Source of the DNA: Petrolisthes cinctipes | Taxonomy: Eukaryota; Arthropoda; Malacostraca; Decapoda; Porcellanidae | Assembly: GCA_033782935.1 (NCBI GenBank) | Contig: JAWQEG010001543.1 | Coordinates: forward strand, 186,001-250,000 | Reading direction: 5' to 3' | Length of the DNA: 64,000 bases | Part shown: positions 47,001 through 58,669 of the stretch, piece after piece | Numbering within the stretch: the first letter of the stretch is position 1 | How the letters are laid out: each line of letters opens with the position of its first letter | Position numbers and translations under genes: made by a program | Notes under the pieces: generated by a model | Database searches by the model: none | What the model was told of the DNA's origin: nothing | Seen by the model: the letters and a program-made list of their open reading frames with translations, nothing else

Positions 47001-50000
47001 CAGGGAAATGGGACCAGAGCTTACTGGACCAGGGGGTTTGGGGGCCTCCAACCACCAGGGAGATTGGGGAGAAGGTCTTTGATGCCACAGCAAGTGCTGT
47101 GGGCCCAAGTCCACGTTACCACAAGAGCTACAAGAGGGGCCACACCTTCCATGAGACCAGCCCTGAAGGGACCATAAGGGGGAACGAGTTTACACTGCTG
47201 CATGCAAAAGGAAATGCACCCCCTGTGTGCTGGCGGTCCACACAGCAGTGGAAGAGAGAGAGAGAAAAAAACCCCTCCAGTTGCAGTACACCTCACTTGG
47301 ATTTTTAATCCATGTGGGCAGATCTCGTCAAATCCACTAGAAAGTGACCAGATCCTACAACAATCTTTATTCTAGCCCTGTGGAGAATGGCTAATATTCA
47401 CAGAGAATAAAGTCAGCCCCCCCTGGGCAGATAGAGTGTGTCAATTGTGATTCATTTATTGGTTTGTACAAATGTATGCTTTATAAGATTACATTCTGTA
47501 TTTTACTAAGTTTCAAATCTACTTACCCATGGGTTCGAGAAGGGCATGAAGAGGGCCATGACAAATACGGAGAGAAGTGGGCCACTGACAGAACCCACAA
47601 ATGCATGAGCTGTCTGCAGGAGGCCCCCCAGATTGCCTGCTAAGAAGGCCAGACCCACAGCCACTGTACCATACCCCATTGCTGATCCGTACAACAATAT
47701 AATATTAATCATTTAACCACATTTTTTTAATATTCAGGTAAACCAAACCTCTTCAAATATCAGTTTTATGTGTACTTATGCAAAGAGTCACTTTTGAATT
47801 TGATTGAAAATTTTTATGATTAAATGGATGGCTGTATGTTTCTCATAAACAATAGGGTAACTACACCCGGATTCAGCAAAATTTAATCACTCCTAAGCTT
47901 TACATTGCTCAATCATCCTGTGAAGCTTGATCACAAGCAGTATAAATTTTTAGTTATCTTGTTCACTACTGTATCTAACAAATAAACATGAGGGATTACA
48001 TAACCTTCTGCAAAAAGAGTGACAGACTGACCTATAAGTTTAGTGTAAACAGTCTGTTGGGTTGGTGATAGGGCAGCACAGCAAGGCAAATCAGCCAGCC
48101 AATCCTCCCAAGTCACTGCAGCTTGGGAACTAACTGCTGATGAGATGGTGCTGTGGAGGTCAGATCACAATAGGTAGAGTATGGACAGTTTTAGACTGGG
48201 TCATGCCAGGTTTCATAATATCAGGTAAGAAACAACCAGGCCCAGTTAAGCTATTATGGCTAGTTAGATAAGGTCAGGTTTAGTAAAAAAATGTAAAGAC
48301 AGGTCTGGAAAAATCAAGTCACTTTCATGAAGATAGAGTGGAGTTTGCATAAAATAATCAGAGTAGGTAACTAAGATCAAGATAGGTCAATCATAGGCAT
48401 ATAATGCCAACCTTTGGTTAAAGTAATTATCATTATCAGTCATTATTATTCCACTTCAGGATGAAGGTCTTTCCCAACATTCTCTACTTTTCTCTGTTTG
48501 CTGTTATTGTTGAACATAATGTCAACTTTTTGACAGGCTCTTCTGTGTGCTGACTAAATTTTTGCTTGTCCTTAATATTGGCATGTCTTCTTCCTCTTCT
48601 TTAAATCTCTTACTCTGTCCTACTGTATATGGGAAAGTAAAGTGGAAAGAAACAACATGGCATAAAATTTTACCTTGACAGCATCAAAACAAGAGTCATG
48701 GGGAGATTGGCAAACAGTCCAACTAATGTATAAACAAGCTGAGGAAATGTACAGGACAGTAATGTGGTAAGAAATGACATAATTATTTACCTGAGAGCTC
48801 CTGAAAATATGCAAGCCACAAAGAGTCCTGGGAGCCCTGGTGCTGAACTGAGGCGGTCCATGACAAAGAAGGGAACAATCTGGTCTTTCTTACTGATGAG
48901 ACCAGCTGCAAGGGGGTCACAGCCCTCGTAGGTCGTGAACAACACCAGTCCTGGCAGATGTAAAGTACTGTATGGTATACTGACTATTAAGGGTAATAGA
49001 TTCTTCTATTGGTGAATTGGAAGGTGTCCAATTCCTCTAACTATTCCAAGCAACAGGCCACAATTATTTTTGCTAATCTAGTCCTGTTTCCTGGCATAGT
49101 TTGGAGGAATTAATGCACTCTAAAGTACCAAAAGTATATTCTCCCCTTAAACAATGGCTGACAAGTTTAGCATTATTTTCTCCAAACTCCAGCTCATTTT
49201 TTTGTCCACTGAAGTAGTGTTGTCTGCCAGAACGGAAATAAAAAAGCAAATTTCATTCAATCCACAAAGATCTGTTTATATCCTATGGAGTATTCTTGCA
49301 CCAACCCCAGGTGATTAGATATGTGAGAGAATAAACTCAGTTGTCCAAATGTAAATGCATGGAAAAGTCAATACAGTATTATTTTCCTCTTGTGACATAT
49401 ACTGTACTGTAGTACAATGTGTGGGTTAGGTCTACTCTATCCAAATTATCAAAAATATATACAATAAGCTATTATATGGAATAATTTTTTATAATTGGAC
49501 ATTAATCTTGCTTCACTTCAATGAGAGAAATTATCGGGTGATGGGCTTACAAGGCCAATTAATTAAGGACAGTACAGCAGTTCCATATTGATTATAATAA
49601 TACAAAATATTGCATTTTTTTCATAAAAATACATGAATATATTATATATATGATAAACAACTGGCCCCTGCTCAGGGGGGCTGACTTTATTCTCTGTGAA
49701 TATTAGACACCCTCCACAAGGCTAGAATAAAGATTGATGTAGGATCTTGTCACTTTCTAGTGGATTTGACGAGATCTGCCAACATGGATTAAAAATCCAC
49801 GTGAGGTGTACTGCAACCAGAGGCACTTTTTTTTTCACTGCTGTGTGGACCCAGCACACAAGGGGTGCATTTCCCTTTGCATGCAGCAGTGTAAACTCCC
49901 TCCCCCTTATGATCCCTTCAGGGCTGGTCTCCTGAAAGGTGCTGCCCCACTTGTAGTTCTTGTGGTAACTTGGACTTGGGCCCACAGCACTGGCTATGGG

Positions 50001-53000
50001 ATCAAAGCCCTTCCCCCCAATCTCCCTGGTGGTCGGAGGCCCCCTGGTCCAGTAAACTCTGGTCCCATTTCCCTGGGATGTGCTTCGGTAGCCCAGGCAT
50101 ATAGGGACAGCCCCTCCTTTTGTTTAATTTGTTTTTTCACTGCAACCAGAGCGTACCGGGGGTCTGTGGGGCAGGAGGCCATTCTGCCCCGGGAGAACAT
50201 CAACAACAACAACTGGCCCACACGGGGCTGCTCGGTCAGACGGCTTGAGGAACTTCAACAACAACAACTGGCCCACCAACAAACTAGGCCTTTTGGGGAA
50301 TTTGTATGGTTTAAGATTTCCAAGTTTTCCATTCGGTTTAGGTGCTGGCTAATCTTGTGCTGGAAGATGGGAAGCCAAATACAAGTGAGTCATGTACTAC
50401 ACTGACCAACCCATTCCCAATGTTGAGCAATGCACCTTGGTCACTTTTTTCACTCCAATGAATATCATCATCTTACATTAGGGAAAACAATCACAAGTGT
50501 GTTGTCATATGAATGAGAGAGGGTTTATTTGTACCTTAAGTAATTTGCTTTTTCCACTCTCATCAAACTTTTGTGTGTTGATTTATCCTGTATATATAGA
50601 GGACATTGCACAGTACTGTATTGTAAAGCTAAGGCCCATAACCTATGCAAATTGTACCCTTTTCCATTCCCACTAAACCTTAGCCAATAGACTGGTAGCT
50701 AATGAGTGTAGTGTACAGTCAGATAAGACCAATAAATTGTGTGTACTGTACCAGTACGACTTACCTGCAGCAGCAGTGAGACCATACAGCACTATATAGA
50801 AGGGAACGGTCAGCAGTAGTGCCCTGAGGTGGGGCGAGAGGATACAATCAATAACATGTAAAAACGGATCATGTTACAGGGAGAGAGAGAAAGATTCAGT
50901 CAGTACCAGTTGATAACGGACAGTTTTATATACCCTGATTAGCCAGTCATTTATGCAGTCAGTATCAGTTATAAAAGAAGATTGCATACTGTATAATTCC
51001 CTACTTGGTCAGTCAAGCAGTATCAATGGAAGATGAAGACTATATTATACTATATATCCCTTGGTCATTCAGTACAGTACTCACATGTATGCGTGAGTGA
51101 GACTCTTCATGCTAGAGTACCTCTGCACAGCCGTCTGAGAGCAGGCGAAAGATGACATTGCACCCAACAGTGCTCCCAGCAGGATGTTGGCTACTGTATG
51201 TCGCTCGTACAGGTCGAACCCAATTCTGTAAACACACACATTATAATACACGTACAGTCATGACCCATAATATGTATCCAGGTCTGCTTTGAGTAGCCTG
51301 ATAGAATATTAAATGAGTTCCAGCAAGTAAGAGACAGGAATGCGATGTACTTGGTTCATTGGTATGTCATAATTATGATTCAAAACTTCAACAAGACCTG
51401 GATACTTGTTATGGCTCGTGACTGTTCAATACAAGATCAGGAGATACAGCAAGTTTTACCACCAATTAGAACCCATAGACTAAGGAACACTATTATTTCT
51501 GGACCTGGCATTTACCGTGTGAAAAAAAATATATATATATTTTCATTTAATCACGAAACCTAAACACATTCATTCAAAATTTAAAAGATTGTAAATAATA
51601 GTAATAGGGAACGATGGGTGGACAGTGTTTCAAAATATTATTAACTAGTTGTGTATGTAGAAGCAGTCAATTAATTAATGGGGAAGTACAGTGTTGATAA
51701 AGCTGAAGTAACTGCATGATTCCTCTAAGCTAATCCAAACAACAGGCCACAATTATTTCTGCTATTCTGGTGGTCCTGTTTCCCGGCATATGTACTTTGG
51801 AGGAAATAAGAAGCTCCAATGTACCAAAAGTAAGTATACTATACTATCCCCTTTTAATTAACTTCTGCATCAGAGAGCTGGAGAAATCAATCACTCGTCT
51901 ATCCTTACTTGATGATATCCGTACCAGTCCTGTTATGTTCAAGTGCCACCTGCCACACAACGTCCACACCGCCCATGTCTAGGATGCCCTTTACCACGAT
52001 GGCCACCAGACCTCCGATGATGATAACCAACTGCAGTACATCAGTCCACACAACGGCCTTCATCCCTCCCTGTACCCAGAAACAATTAATTGGTTTAAAG
52101 AGTAATAATGGAAGAGATGACCGGCCGCTTTTGATCTGCGTACATTACGTTTTCATCACGTCATGTGATATATTTATTATAGTTTTACCAGTACAGTGCA
52201 GTATATGGAATTTTATGACGTGCATGGGTTTGTTTGTACAGATTATAATTAATGAACTGAGTGTCAGTGTAAACATAGAAATTGAATTAATTAACCCTCT
52301 AACTGTGGACATGTTAGCGCCTGCCGCCTCTGTCATGCGGGCCGTTTTTCCAAACGTAAACAAACATTTGGCATCTAATAGCGTGTAAACCACTAAATGC
52401 ACATGAATAAATGATACATGATATTGAAATACAAACCTTTAGCTGTCTCCTGATGTACTTGTGAAGACTAATTGTCCAGACATCTGTAGGATGGGTATCC
52501 AGCTCAGAATGACCACAACTCAAAGCACATATTTACACTCTTCTTACAATTCTAAGTACGTTTTCAATACTGTACAACAATATGAAATATAATGTCACTG
52601 TCGTTTTTATGTATATATATGGTATTAGCGCAAAATCAAAGTGCTGGTAATACATCCTCACAGGCAGACAGCTATTCCTACATGGGCAAAACAAGGCTGG
52701 TGTGACTCATGGGAGCGCCGAAGCACACACCCCGTCTGTTGTAAGCCAAATCAAGTATAATCTGGGGGTGAACAAATTTGAAAACTGCCCTGTCAACTTC
52801 TGTTGTCACCCGCAGTTATCCACACTTATTGTTGGTGTTGACTTATGTCGTCACCAGCGGTTTAAGGGTTAAAGGCTCACAAATAGAGAAGCAATTAATG
52901 GCAGTGTTAATGAACCAATAATTAACCAAGCAAAAATTAACACAAACTCACGGTAAAAGTATAAATGAACTTAGAGCCAACTTACCATGGCAAGTGGAAA

Positions 53001-53635
53001 TAAATCCTAAATTGTTGTATGCCTTTGCAACAACAAATTTTTCAATTCAATTTATTTCAAAGTTATAAACTAACTCGTGGATGACAATTAATATATGTAA
53101 TTCAGACTACCTATATACATAAAGTAAATTATAATATATAACCAATAATTAATTCATAAAGATAACAAAGAAACAAAAAATTTATGAATAATATAACTCA
53201 TGTGTAAGAGAAGTAACCTAGGCTGACTATCGGTAAATTTACATGTGTGTATATGAGAAACAATATTACTACAGTAATATAATATAATTCACGATGACAG
53301 CTTGTGGAAATGAAACCATAAGTAAAATACTAATTATTATTCAACCACAATCGTGTTGAAGGCAATAAATAACATATCAGACTGACTATATAGGTAAGCC
53401 CAAATAAGTTATCCAATTAAATATATTATAATGGAGAGAGACTCACAATGGCGGTGTAGACAGACGCAATGACAGCCACCGTGAGTATGGAGACCCACAC
53501 AGGGAAGTTGGTGACAGCGGCCAGGGCGAGGGCAGGGGCATAGATAGCCACTGCTTCGTACAATAATGTTTGCAGTACAAACATACCACTAGCCATCCTT
53601 CGAACCCATTTGGAGTCGTAACGCATCTCTAGGTA
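44080..53635 (-). CDS. Sodium-coupled SLC5-family transporter (SMCT/SMVT-like), N-terminus missing
   Basis: Model: complement(join(44080..44222, 44464..44576, 44746..44900, 47527..47681, 48032..48150, 48791..48950, 50765..50823, 51085..51225, 51909..52069, 53447..>53635)), 464 aa visible, all GT-AG and phase-consistent. The pieces read in order as a sodium:solute symporter of the SLC5A5/6/8/12 branch: YLEMRYDSKWVRRMASGMFV with QTLLYEAVAIYAPALAL, GGMKAVVWTDVLQLV, FACSQTAVQRYSS, YEGCDPLAAGLISKKDQIVP, FFVMDRLSS, GLPGLFVACIFSGAL, STISSAVSSQAAVTWEDW, AMGYGTVAVGLAFLAG, and a last TM SGILVSFIT before a basic/acidic cytosolic tail. Such proteins import monocarboxylates, iodide or vitamins with Na+; the substrate is not determinable. 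The C-terminus TKL fits a class I PDZ ligand. About 120-150 N-terminal residues are missing; their exons were not found before the right edge, which has since taken a large DIRS insertion. Confidence 0.92.
44996..45760. other. SLC5 intron with piggyBac-like end
   Basis: TTAACCCTTAAAAGCCGATG at 45076 and the phrase CGATGGACGTATTAATACGT at 45090-45140 look like the terminal region of a piggyBac-type element (TTAA target plus CCCTTAAA). A matching opposite end was not identified. The rest is unremarkable. Confidence 0.4.
45760..46341. mobile_element. MITE with ~45-bp inverted ends GCAGTCACACTAGTCACTG
   Basis: CGCAGTCACACTAGTCACTG then CCCTGGGCTGGGCGG on the left is mirrored by CGCCCAGCCCAGGGATAGCA then GTGACTAGTGTGACCATAGC on the right. 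~580 bp, non-coding, in the intron between SLC5 coding exons 44746-44900 and 47527-47681. Confidence 0.88.
46866..47420 (-). mobile_element. (CAA)n-tailed repeat D, copy 1
   Basis: Starts on the plus strand with (GTT)n then CTCCTGGGGCAGAATGGCCT, and ends near TCAGCCCCCCCTGGGCAG; the (CAA)n tail means the element lies on the minus strand. It is collinear in reverse complement with 49662-50221. The tail type resembles that of the 2A-bearing LINE, so it may be the 3' part of another non-LTR element. A frame of about 100 codons is partly open in both copies but has no known domain. Confidence 0.85.
48992..49153. mobile_element. Palindromic MITE, family C
   Basis: TTCTTCTATTGGTGAATTGG and CCAATTCCTCTAACTATTCC on the left; GGCATAGTTTGGAGGAATTA and TATTCTCCCC on the right. 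SLC5 intron. Confidence 0.75.
49662..50221 (+). mobile_element. (CAA)n-tailed repeat D, copy 2 (inverted relative to copy 1)
   Basis: Runs from GCTCAGGGGGGCTGACTTTA to GCCCCGGGAGAACATCAACAACAACAAC-type tail at about 50195-50212. It is the reverse complement of the copy at 46866-47420. Together they bracket SLC5 coding exons 47527-47681, 48032-48150 and 48791-48950. Confidence 0.85.
50201..50276 (+). mobile_element. 34-bp LINE 3'-tail insert with 21-bp duplication
   Basis: A 21-bp direct repeat (CAACAACAACAA followed by CTGGCCCAC) lies at 50201-50221 and 50256-50276. The 34 bp between them read ACGGGGCTGCTCGGTCAGAC, GGCTTGAGGAACTT. Part of the duplication may be the insert's own (CAA)n tail, so the true duplication may be shorter. 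The insertion went into the tail of repeat D. Confidence 0.82.
51254..51427. mobile_element. Tc1/mariner-type MITE, family A copy 3
   Basis: TACAGTCATGACCCATAATA and TACTTGTTATGGCTCGTGACTGT-type ends, with an interior CAAAACTTCAACAAGACC related to copies at 14403 and 16441. Diverged; SLC5 intron. Confidence 0.75.
51700..51853. mobile_element. Palindromic MITE, family C
   Basis: GATTCCTCTAAGCTAATCCA and AACAGGCCACAATTATTTCT, then TACTTTGGAGGAAATAAGAA and ACTATACTATCCCCTTTT. Closely related to the copy at 48992. It lies directly beside the SLC5 exon at 51909-52069. Confidence 0.7.
52291..52872. mobile_element. Putative piggyBac-type MITE (TTAA ends)
   Basis: Begins TTAACCCTCTAACTGTGGAC and ends CGGTTTAAGGGTTAA. 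The two ends are imperfect inverted repeats flanked by TTAA, the piggyBac target. Non-coding, 582 bp, in the SLC5 intron between exons 51909-52069 and 53447-53635. Confidence 0.6.
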
Positions 53636-53660
53636 CTGCCAAGGGGGAAATTACGGGAAA

Positions 53661-54965
53661 CCATTATGCATCATGATTAGAGAGTAGACTCAACAGTCAA
53701 CACCGTATTAACTAGCCTATATATTGATATCTCTATACACTGCCTGGGGAAACTATATGCATCATGATTAGAGAGTAGACTCAACATCGTATTAAGTATT
53801 TATTGATATCTCTATACACTGCCTGGGGAAACTATATGCATCGTATTTAGAGACTAGACTCGACACCGTATTAAGTATACAGGGTGTCCCTCGACTTTCC
53901 TGTCCAGCTTTGTCAAATGAAAGTAGATGTATTTCTAAGATAAAAATACTCTATAAACATAGGTCTTCTGAGATCCTGTTTGGCAGTTATGTTGAAATTA
54001 AAAATGCGTGCACAAGGGGGAGGTGGGAGGTGGTAGGCTAATAAATGTGAAAATATGGCATTTCAACATTTTCCGCTTCATGGTATGGGTCATGCTAAAT
54101 ACAATTGTTAATATTTGTAGGCTGTTATACTCATGCAGTACATGAAAGCCGCCTAATGCACACATTTCTACTTTTATTATTTACTAATTTATATGAAAAA
54201 TATAGTATATTCAGCATATACTATGCGAAAACACAAAAGTATGTATTTTTTTATACATCTAAGTAAAAGGTCGTGAACTAGAACGCTAATTTTCTAGTGT
54301 AAAATAAGGTATGAAATTTAACTAAGTTACCCATGTTCAGCACTTAAAAAGTCGCAAATAAAAAATAGACCACCATCTGGCAACATCACTCAAAGTGTGG
54401 GCTCGCCTATTGTGGCTGTTGTACCCAGTGTTGCCATACACTAGGCTGTTATTTTTTGTTATTTCACGTTTTCTTTCTTATCTAAACGGTTATTATGTAT
54501 TTGTTGTGGTTCATCAAGTTATTGTTATAAAAACTATGATACTGTAACATGGCAGAGATGTGGAGGAAGTACTAAGAAAGAAAATGTGAAATACCCAAAA
54601 ATAACAGCCTAGTGTATGGTAACACTGAGTACAACAGCCACCATTGCCTATCACCTCCCACCTCCCCCTTGTGCACGCATTTTTAATTTCAACATAACTG
54701 CCAAGCAAGATCTCAGAAGACCTGTGTTTATAGAGTATTTTTATCTTAGAAATACATCTACTTTCATTTGACAAAACTGGACAGGAAAGTCGAGGGACAC
54801 CCTGTATATTGATATCTCTATAGGCTACACTGCCTGGGGAAACTATGTGCATCGTGTTTAGAGAGTAGAATCAACACCATATTAAGTATATATTGATATC
54901 TCTAGTTATAAACTGGGGAAACTATATGCACTGTGATTCGAGAGTAGAATCAACACCCGGAACAC
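53661..54965. repeat. ~80-bp tandem repeat, five copies, split by a foldback MITE
   Basis: Each unit reads GGGGAAACTATATGCATCAT, GATTAGAGAGTAGACTCAAC, ACCGTATTAAGTATATATTG, ATATCTCTATACACTGCC. Three copies lie left (53661-53878) and two right (54807-54965) of the foldback element at 53878-54807. The array starts within ~25 bases of the acceptor of SLC5 exon 53447-53635. Confidence 0.9.
53878..54807. mobile_element. Foldback MITE with ~160-bp inverted ends (TA-CAGGGTGTCCC)
   Basis: The left arm begins TACAGGGTGTCCCTCGACTT and is mirrored almost base for base for ~160 bp by the right arm ending AAGTCGAGGGACACCCTGTA. A second palindrome (54405-54650: GGCTGTTGTACCCAGTGTTG against AACACTGAGTACAACAGCC) abuts the right arm only, so it may be a separate nested insertion. 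TA at both edges fits a mariner-type target. Confidence 0.92.
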
Positions 54966-56970
54966 TGTATTAATATATATGTATTATACTGTAATTATGT
55001 ATTGATACTGTACTTAATTAAATGTCGAGTTACAACACTTATATTATAATTTGCTCTTAATAATGAATTCTGAATAACACAAACCTCTTGCTTGACACTA
55101 TCTATTATAATGGCAGTATACATTCCGGCACTTGATCGTAACTGACATACCAATAGGATTAATTCTAATGATCCGTGAATAACTTATAGAATGTTGGGAC
55201 AGAACTGTGTAAAAAGATAGGATAACATAAACAAATGTGTACAAACATAATTGTGTGTTGTACTTGCAGTTTGGCTAATGGGGTGCTTTCAAGGCTCCAA
55301 CAAACAAATTAAAACTGTTTTTGTCAGCCAATATAGGAATTGACAGAGCCAACATAACTACTAGGTGCAATCTACATTTCAACTCGAGTATGGAATAAGG
55401 CCTTTCAGCTCCTTATAACAGCATGAGCTGCCATGAGTTGCTGCGAAAAAAAACAATCAACCTTTAACTTGGTAAGGAGAACAAATATCAGCAAGTCACG
55501 TATAATCTCGTATTTGTATTACTTATACTATAGTTTGTCACTTAACCGTTATTCACAGTATTACATAACAATGTAGTTATTTACCAAAGAAATATTTATC
55601 TTTTTAAATTACGCATGCTTTGCATTATCCAGAAGTGCCATCTACCATGAACCAGAAGGACTAGTTTGAAAGCACCCCATATAACAGCCATGTAGGCCTA
55701 CAGTCGGCAAAAAAAGTATCAACACCACCCTTACATTGAAATTTAAAAAAATTGCACGGTAAGGTTGGTACTCTTGATGTGTGGATTGCCAGATTTGAAA
55801 TTGGCCTCATTACCAAACCTAATTTTTATTACCATTCATGAAAATTTTAATATTCTTTAATTAGGGAAAAAATTATAAGTGAATTACTATTAATAATTCA
55901 TTATTATAAAATACTGAAAGTGTCTGAGTGGCTTATCTGTAATCAGGAACACCAACACTACTTATTGGTAAAGAGGAACCAGCACAGCTGGATTACTATA
56001 GAACACACCCTTCTCCAGCCCAGGCCCCGTATAGGCTTATTTCTAGGCTAGAAGGGTCTATTCCGTGAAGATCATCAGAAGTAAATATAGAAATTCAAAT
56101 CTGGCGCTGTACTGATATGGGAGCCACCTGGCGGTGGCCTGTAGAGGTAGTGACCCGCTTGGGTTAGCGGGGGCAGACGCTCGGCCACTCTTGCGCGGGA
56201 CACCGACCAAGCAACATCAACGCTCCTCTCCGTTTCGCTATGGTAATGTGTTGCCCGTGTTCCTGCTAATGTTTCTCGTGTTTGTTCTGTGTTTAGTGGC
56301 TTGCCTGCTCTGCAGATGTGTGTGTTTGTGTGTGTGTGTCGGGGTTTTCTTTTAGGGCAGTTTTTCTCGCTTTTCCCCTCGGGTGTTGTAGTCTGTTTTT
56401 CCCTCCCGCCTTGGGGTCTTGTTCCTTGAGGTCCCTTCTTGGGTTTCTTCCCCTCTCTGCCCCCTTTTTCTCCATTCGCTCTGCCACTAGTTCACTGCTT
56501 GTGTGTTTTTCGGGGCTGTTTAGCCATGTGCGTGAGTGTTCTTCCCCACGTGGGGCCCTTACCTCCCCACGTGGTTTCGCCTCGTGCGCCCCTGCTGGGG
56601 GCCCTTTGTGCTTCTTCCCCGAGTGTGTCTAGTGTTTCGGCGGCAAGGATTGTGTGTTGCCCTAAACCCTCCCTGACTGTACGTTAGGGGCTGTTTGTTC
56701 CCCAGTGCTGTGTTTTTTCCTGGGGTGGCCCTTCAGGCTGACTGTGTTTCCCTTTCAGGGGCTTGGGGCCTGTTTGTCGGCCAGCGGGTTTTTTTTCCCC
56801 GGCTGTGTGTGTTTGTGATTGGGGTTTTTTGCCCGGGGCGGGAGGTTGGGCCCTCTCGCTACCCGAGTTTCTTGTGTGTTTTTTTCCCATGTTATTGTGT
56901 TCACGTGCTGTGTTTACCTGTGCTGTGTACACGTGGATTCACGTGTTAACCCCATTTTTTCTCCCGCAGT

Positions 56971-58667
56971 CTACTCGTGCTTTGTGTGCCTTTACGGGGT
57001 GTACCGTGAGGGTGTCCCCCGATGGGCACCTCCATTGTTCTTCCCACGCACCTTGCTTCACTCCCAAGGGCTACGACCCCTTGGCGTGTAGTATGTGCCG
57101 GCCCTGGACTGAGTTGTGTCGTGAGACTCCCGCCGCTGCCCGCCCTAAGCTTCCAGCCCTTGCCTCCCTGGCTGGTGCCCTGGCAGAGGAGCTGGCTACC
57201 TGCTCTCCTCCTCCCCTCCCCCTCCGTCTAGGGAGGACTCTTATCTCCCCTACTCTTGGGCCTTCCTCCCTCTTTCCAGGATCCATACTTCCGAGGAGGG
57301 CAGACTGGTTGCGTGGTCTCCTGACACGGCGCAACCAGACGTATGGGTGAGAAGAGACGACATGCTGGTGAAGTGGGGAGCTGACGCGAAGGGGGATTCT
57401 ATCCCTTTCTACAAGGCCCGCCCGATCTCCGCTCCTGTTCCCGCTTCATCGAAGGTATCCACGGCGGCTACCTTGAATGCGATGGGCTTCTTGGTGGAAA
57501 ATAGTAACCTTAATTTGTCCCAGGCCTGGAAGATTGACCGCTCTTCGGAGAACACAGCAGTCTTCCTGTCCTCGGACGCATACTTCCCAGGGGATAAGGG
57601 CGACGGAGACCTGGACATTCCATCCCTGCTCCTTAAGTCCCTGGACCACCAGAAGCCCTCCACATCCAAGAAATCACCTCCTCCGTCCTTCCCAGTCATT
57701 CTCCCTCCTTCCCGTGCCCCTATGGGTTTGAGGGAGTACCTGTGGAGGATGGAGAAGGAGCCGCCGGTCCCCTTCCAGCTGAAGGAGCCCGACGGTTGGA
57801 GTTGTCTCACCTCATCTCCACCGGTGCGGCCATTTCCCTCCTACGGGACTGCCTCAAGAGCCTCACTACCTCGTTCCACGAACTGTCCGGCCTTGAACTC
57901 TCGTAAGTAACTTCTGCGTATTGTGTTTATTTGTGATGGGTATTGGGGACTTGGGGTTTAACGTAATCTTCTCGGGTCTCTACCTTCGGGGGTTCTCGTT
58001 TTCCTGTTTCTCCCTTACAGCGATGCCCTGATGTCCATGACTACCGTGGCAGAGGGAGCCGGAGCCATGGCAACCCATCACCTGCGGGATGCGGCGAAGA
58101 CCTTCGCCGAGGCCAGACTGACGGCCCGCCAGGCAGCCGCCAAATCCGCCCCGGAGATGGCGCAGCGGGGAATGGTACAAGCTTCTGCCTTGTCCCCTGC
58201 GCTGTTTGACCAGGCAGCGATGGATTCAGTCTTCTCGTCCCTCCCGGCAGTTATTAACCTGCCAAAACCTTCCACCTCCAAGTAAGTTCCTTACCTAATG
58301 GCCTTGGTGGAAGTTTGATGATGTCATGTATTTTTGTTACACAAGGGATTCGAGACGGGTTGGTCCTTCGCCTGGCCAACCCACGGTTGGGCAGCGAAGG
58401 TCGTATGGCAGGGTCTAACCTGGCCTTGGATTTCAGTCCCGGTGAGTAACTGTTCCTGCCATCCTCTCTGTTGTGAAACCTTTGACATATGACATAACCT
58501 TTCTCCACCCCGTGTGTCCCGTTGGTTTTCACCCCCCCCCCCCTGTTCCCTTGGGTCCCTGTTTGGATTATCCATGCACCCCACTGACACATGTCACTTT
58601 CTTTGCAGCCACTACGTCTCCCTCCTGCCTCCTCCAAGGTGTCACCTTCGGTCGTCCCTCACGTGAA
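56971..58667 (+). pseudogene. DIRS gag-like ORF, frameshifted, with spliceosomal intron(s)
   Basis: After an acceptor-like TTTTCTCCCGCAG at 56970 the frame gives a Cys/His-rich knuckle (CAFTGC, DGHLHCSSHAPC, CSMCRPW) typical of the N-terminal part of DIRS gag-like proteins. Shifts near 57215 and 57790 divide the rest: VVAWSPDT-type sequence, WVRRDDMLVKW, then HLISTGAAISLLRDCLKSL. A GT-AG intron (57903-58020, 118 bp) joins LSGLELS to DALMSMTTVAEGAGAM in frame. A second donor (CCTCCAA-GTAAGT at 58282) ends PSTSK, with possible acceptors at 58345 and 58608, so one or two more introns are likely. The helical stretch THHLRDAAKTFAEARLTARQ fits a capsid-like region. Confidence 0.75.
57903..58020 (+). 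other. 118-bp intron inside the DIRS gag-like ORF
   Basis: GTAAGTAACTTC at the start and a pyrimidine tract TTTCTCCCTTACAG at the end. Removal keeps the reading frame and joins two parts of the gag-like protein; in-frame sequence within it is non-conserved and T-rich. Confidence 0.8.
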
Positions 58668-58669
58668 AA

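Noticed and set aside
46868..47308. 146-aa protein-coding gene (MASCPTDPWY...)
   Set aside because: It lies in a repeat present in a second inverted copy with indels and has no domain; treated as a transposon fragment.
54514..54852. 112-aa frame on the minus strand
   Set aside because: Entirely inside the foldback MITE arms; non-coding.
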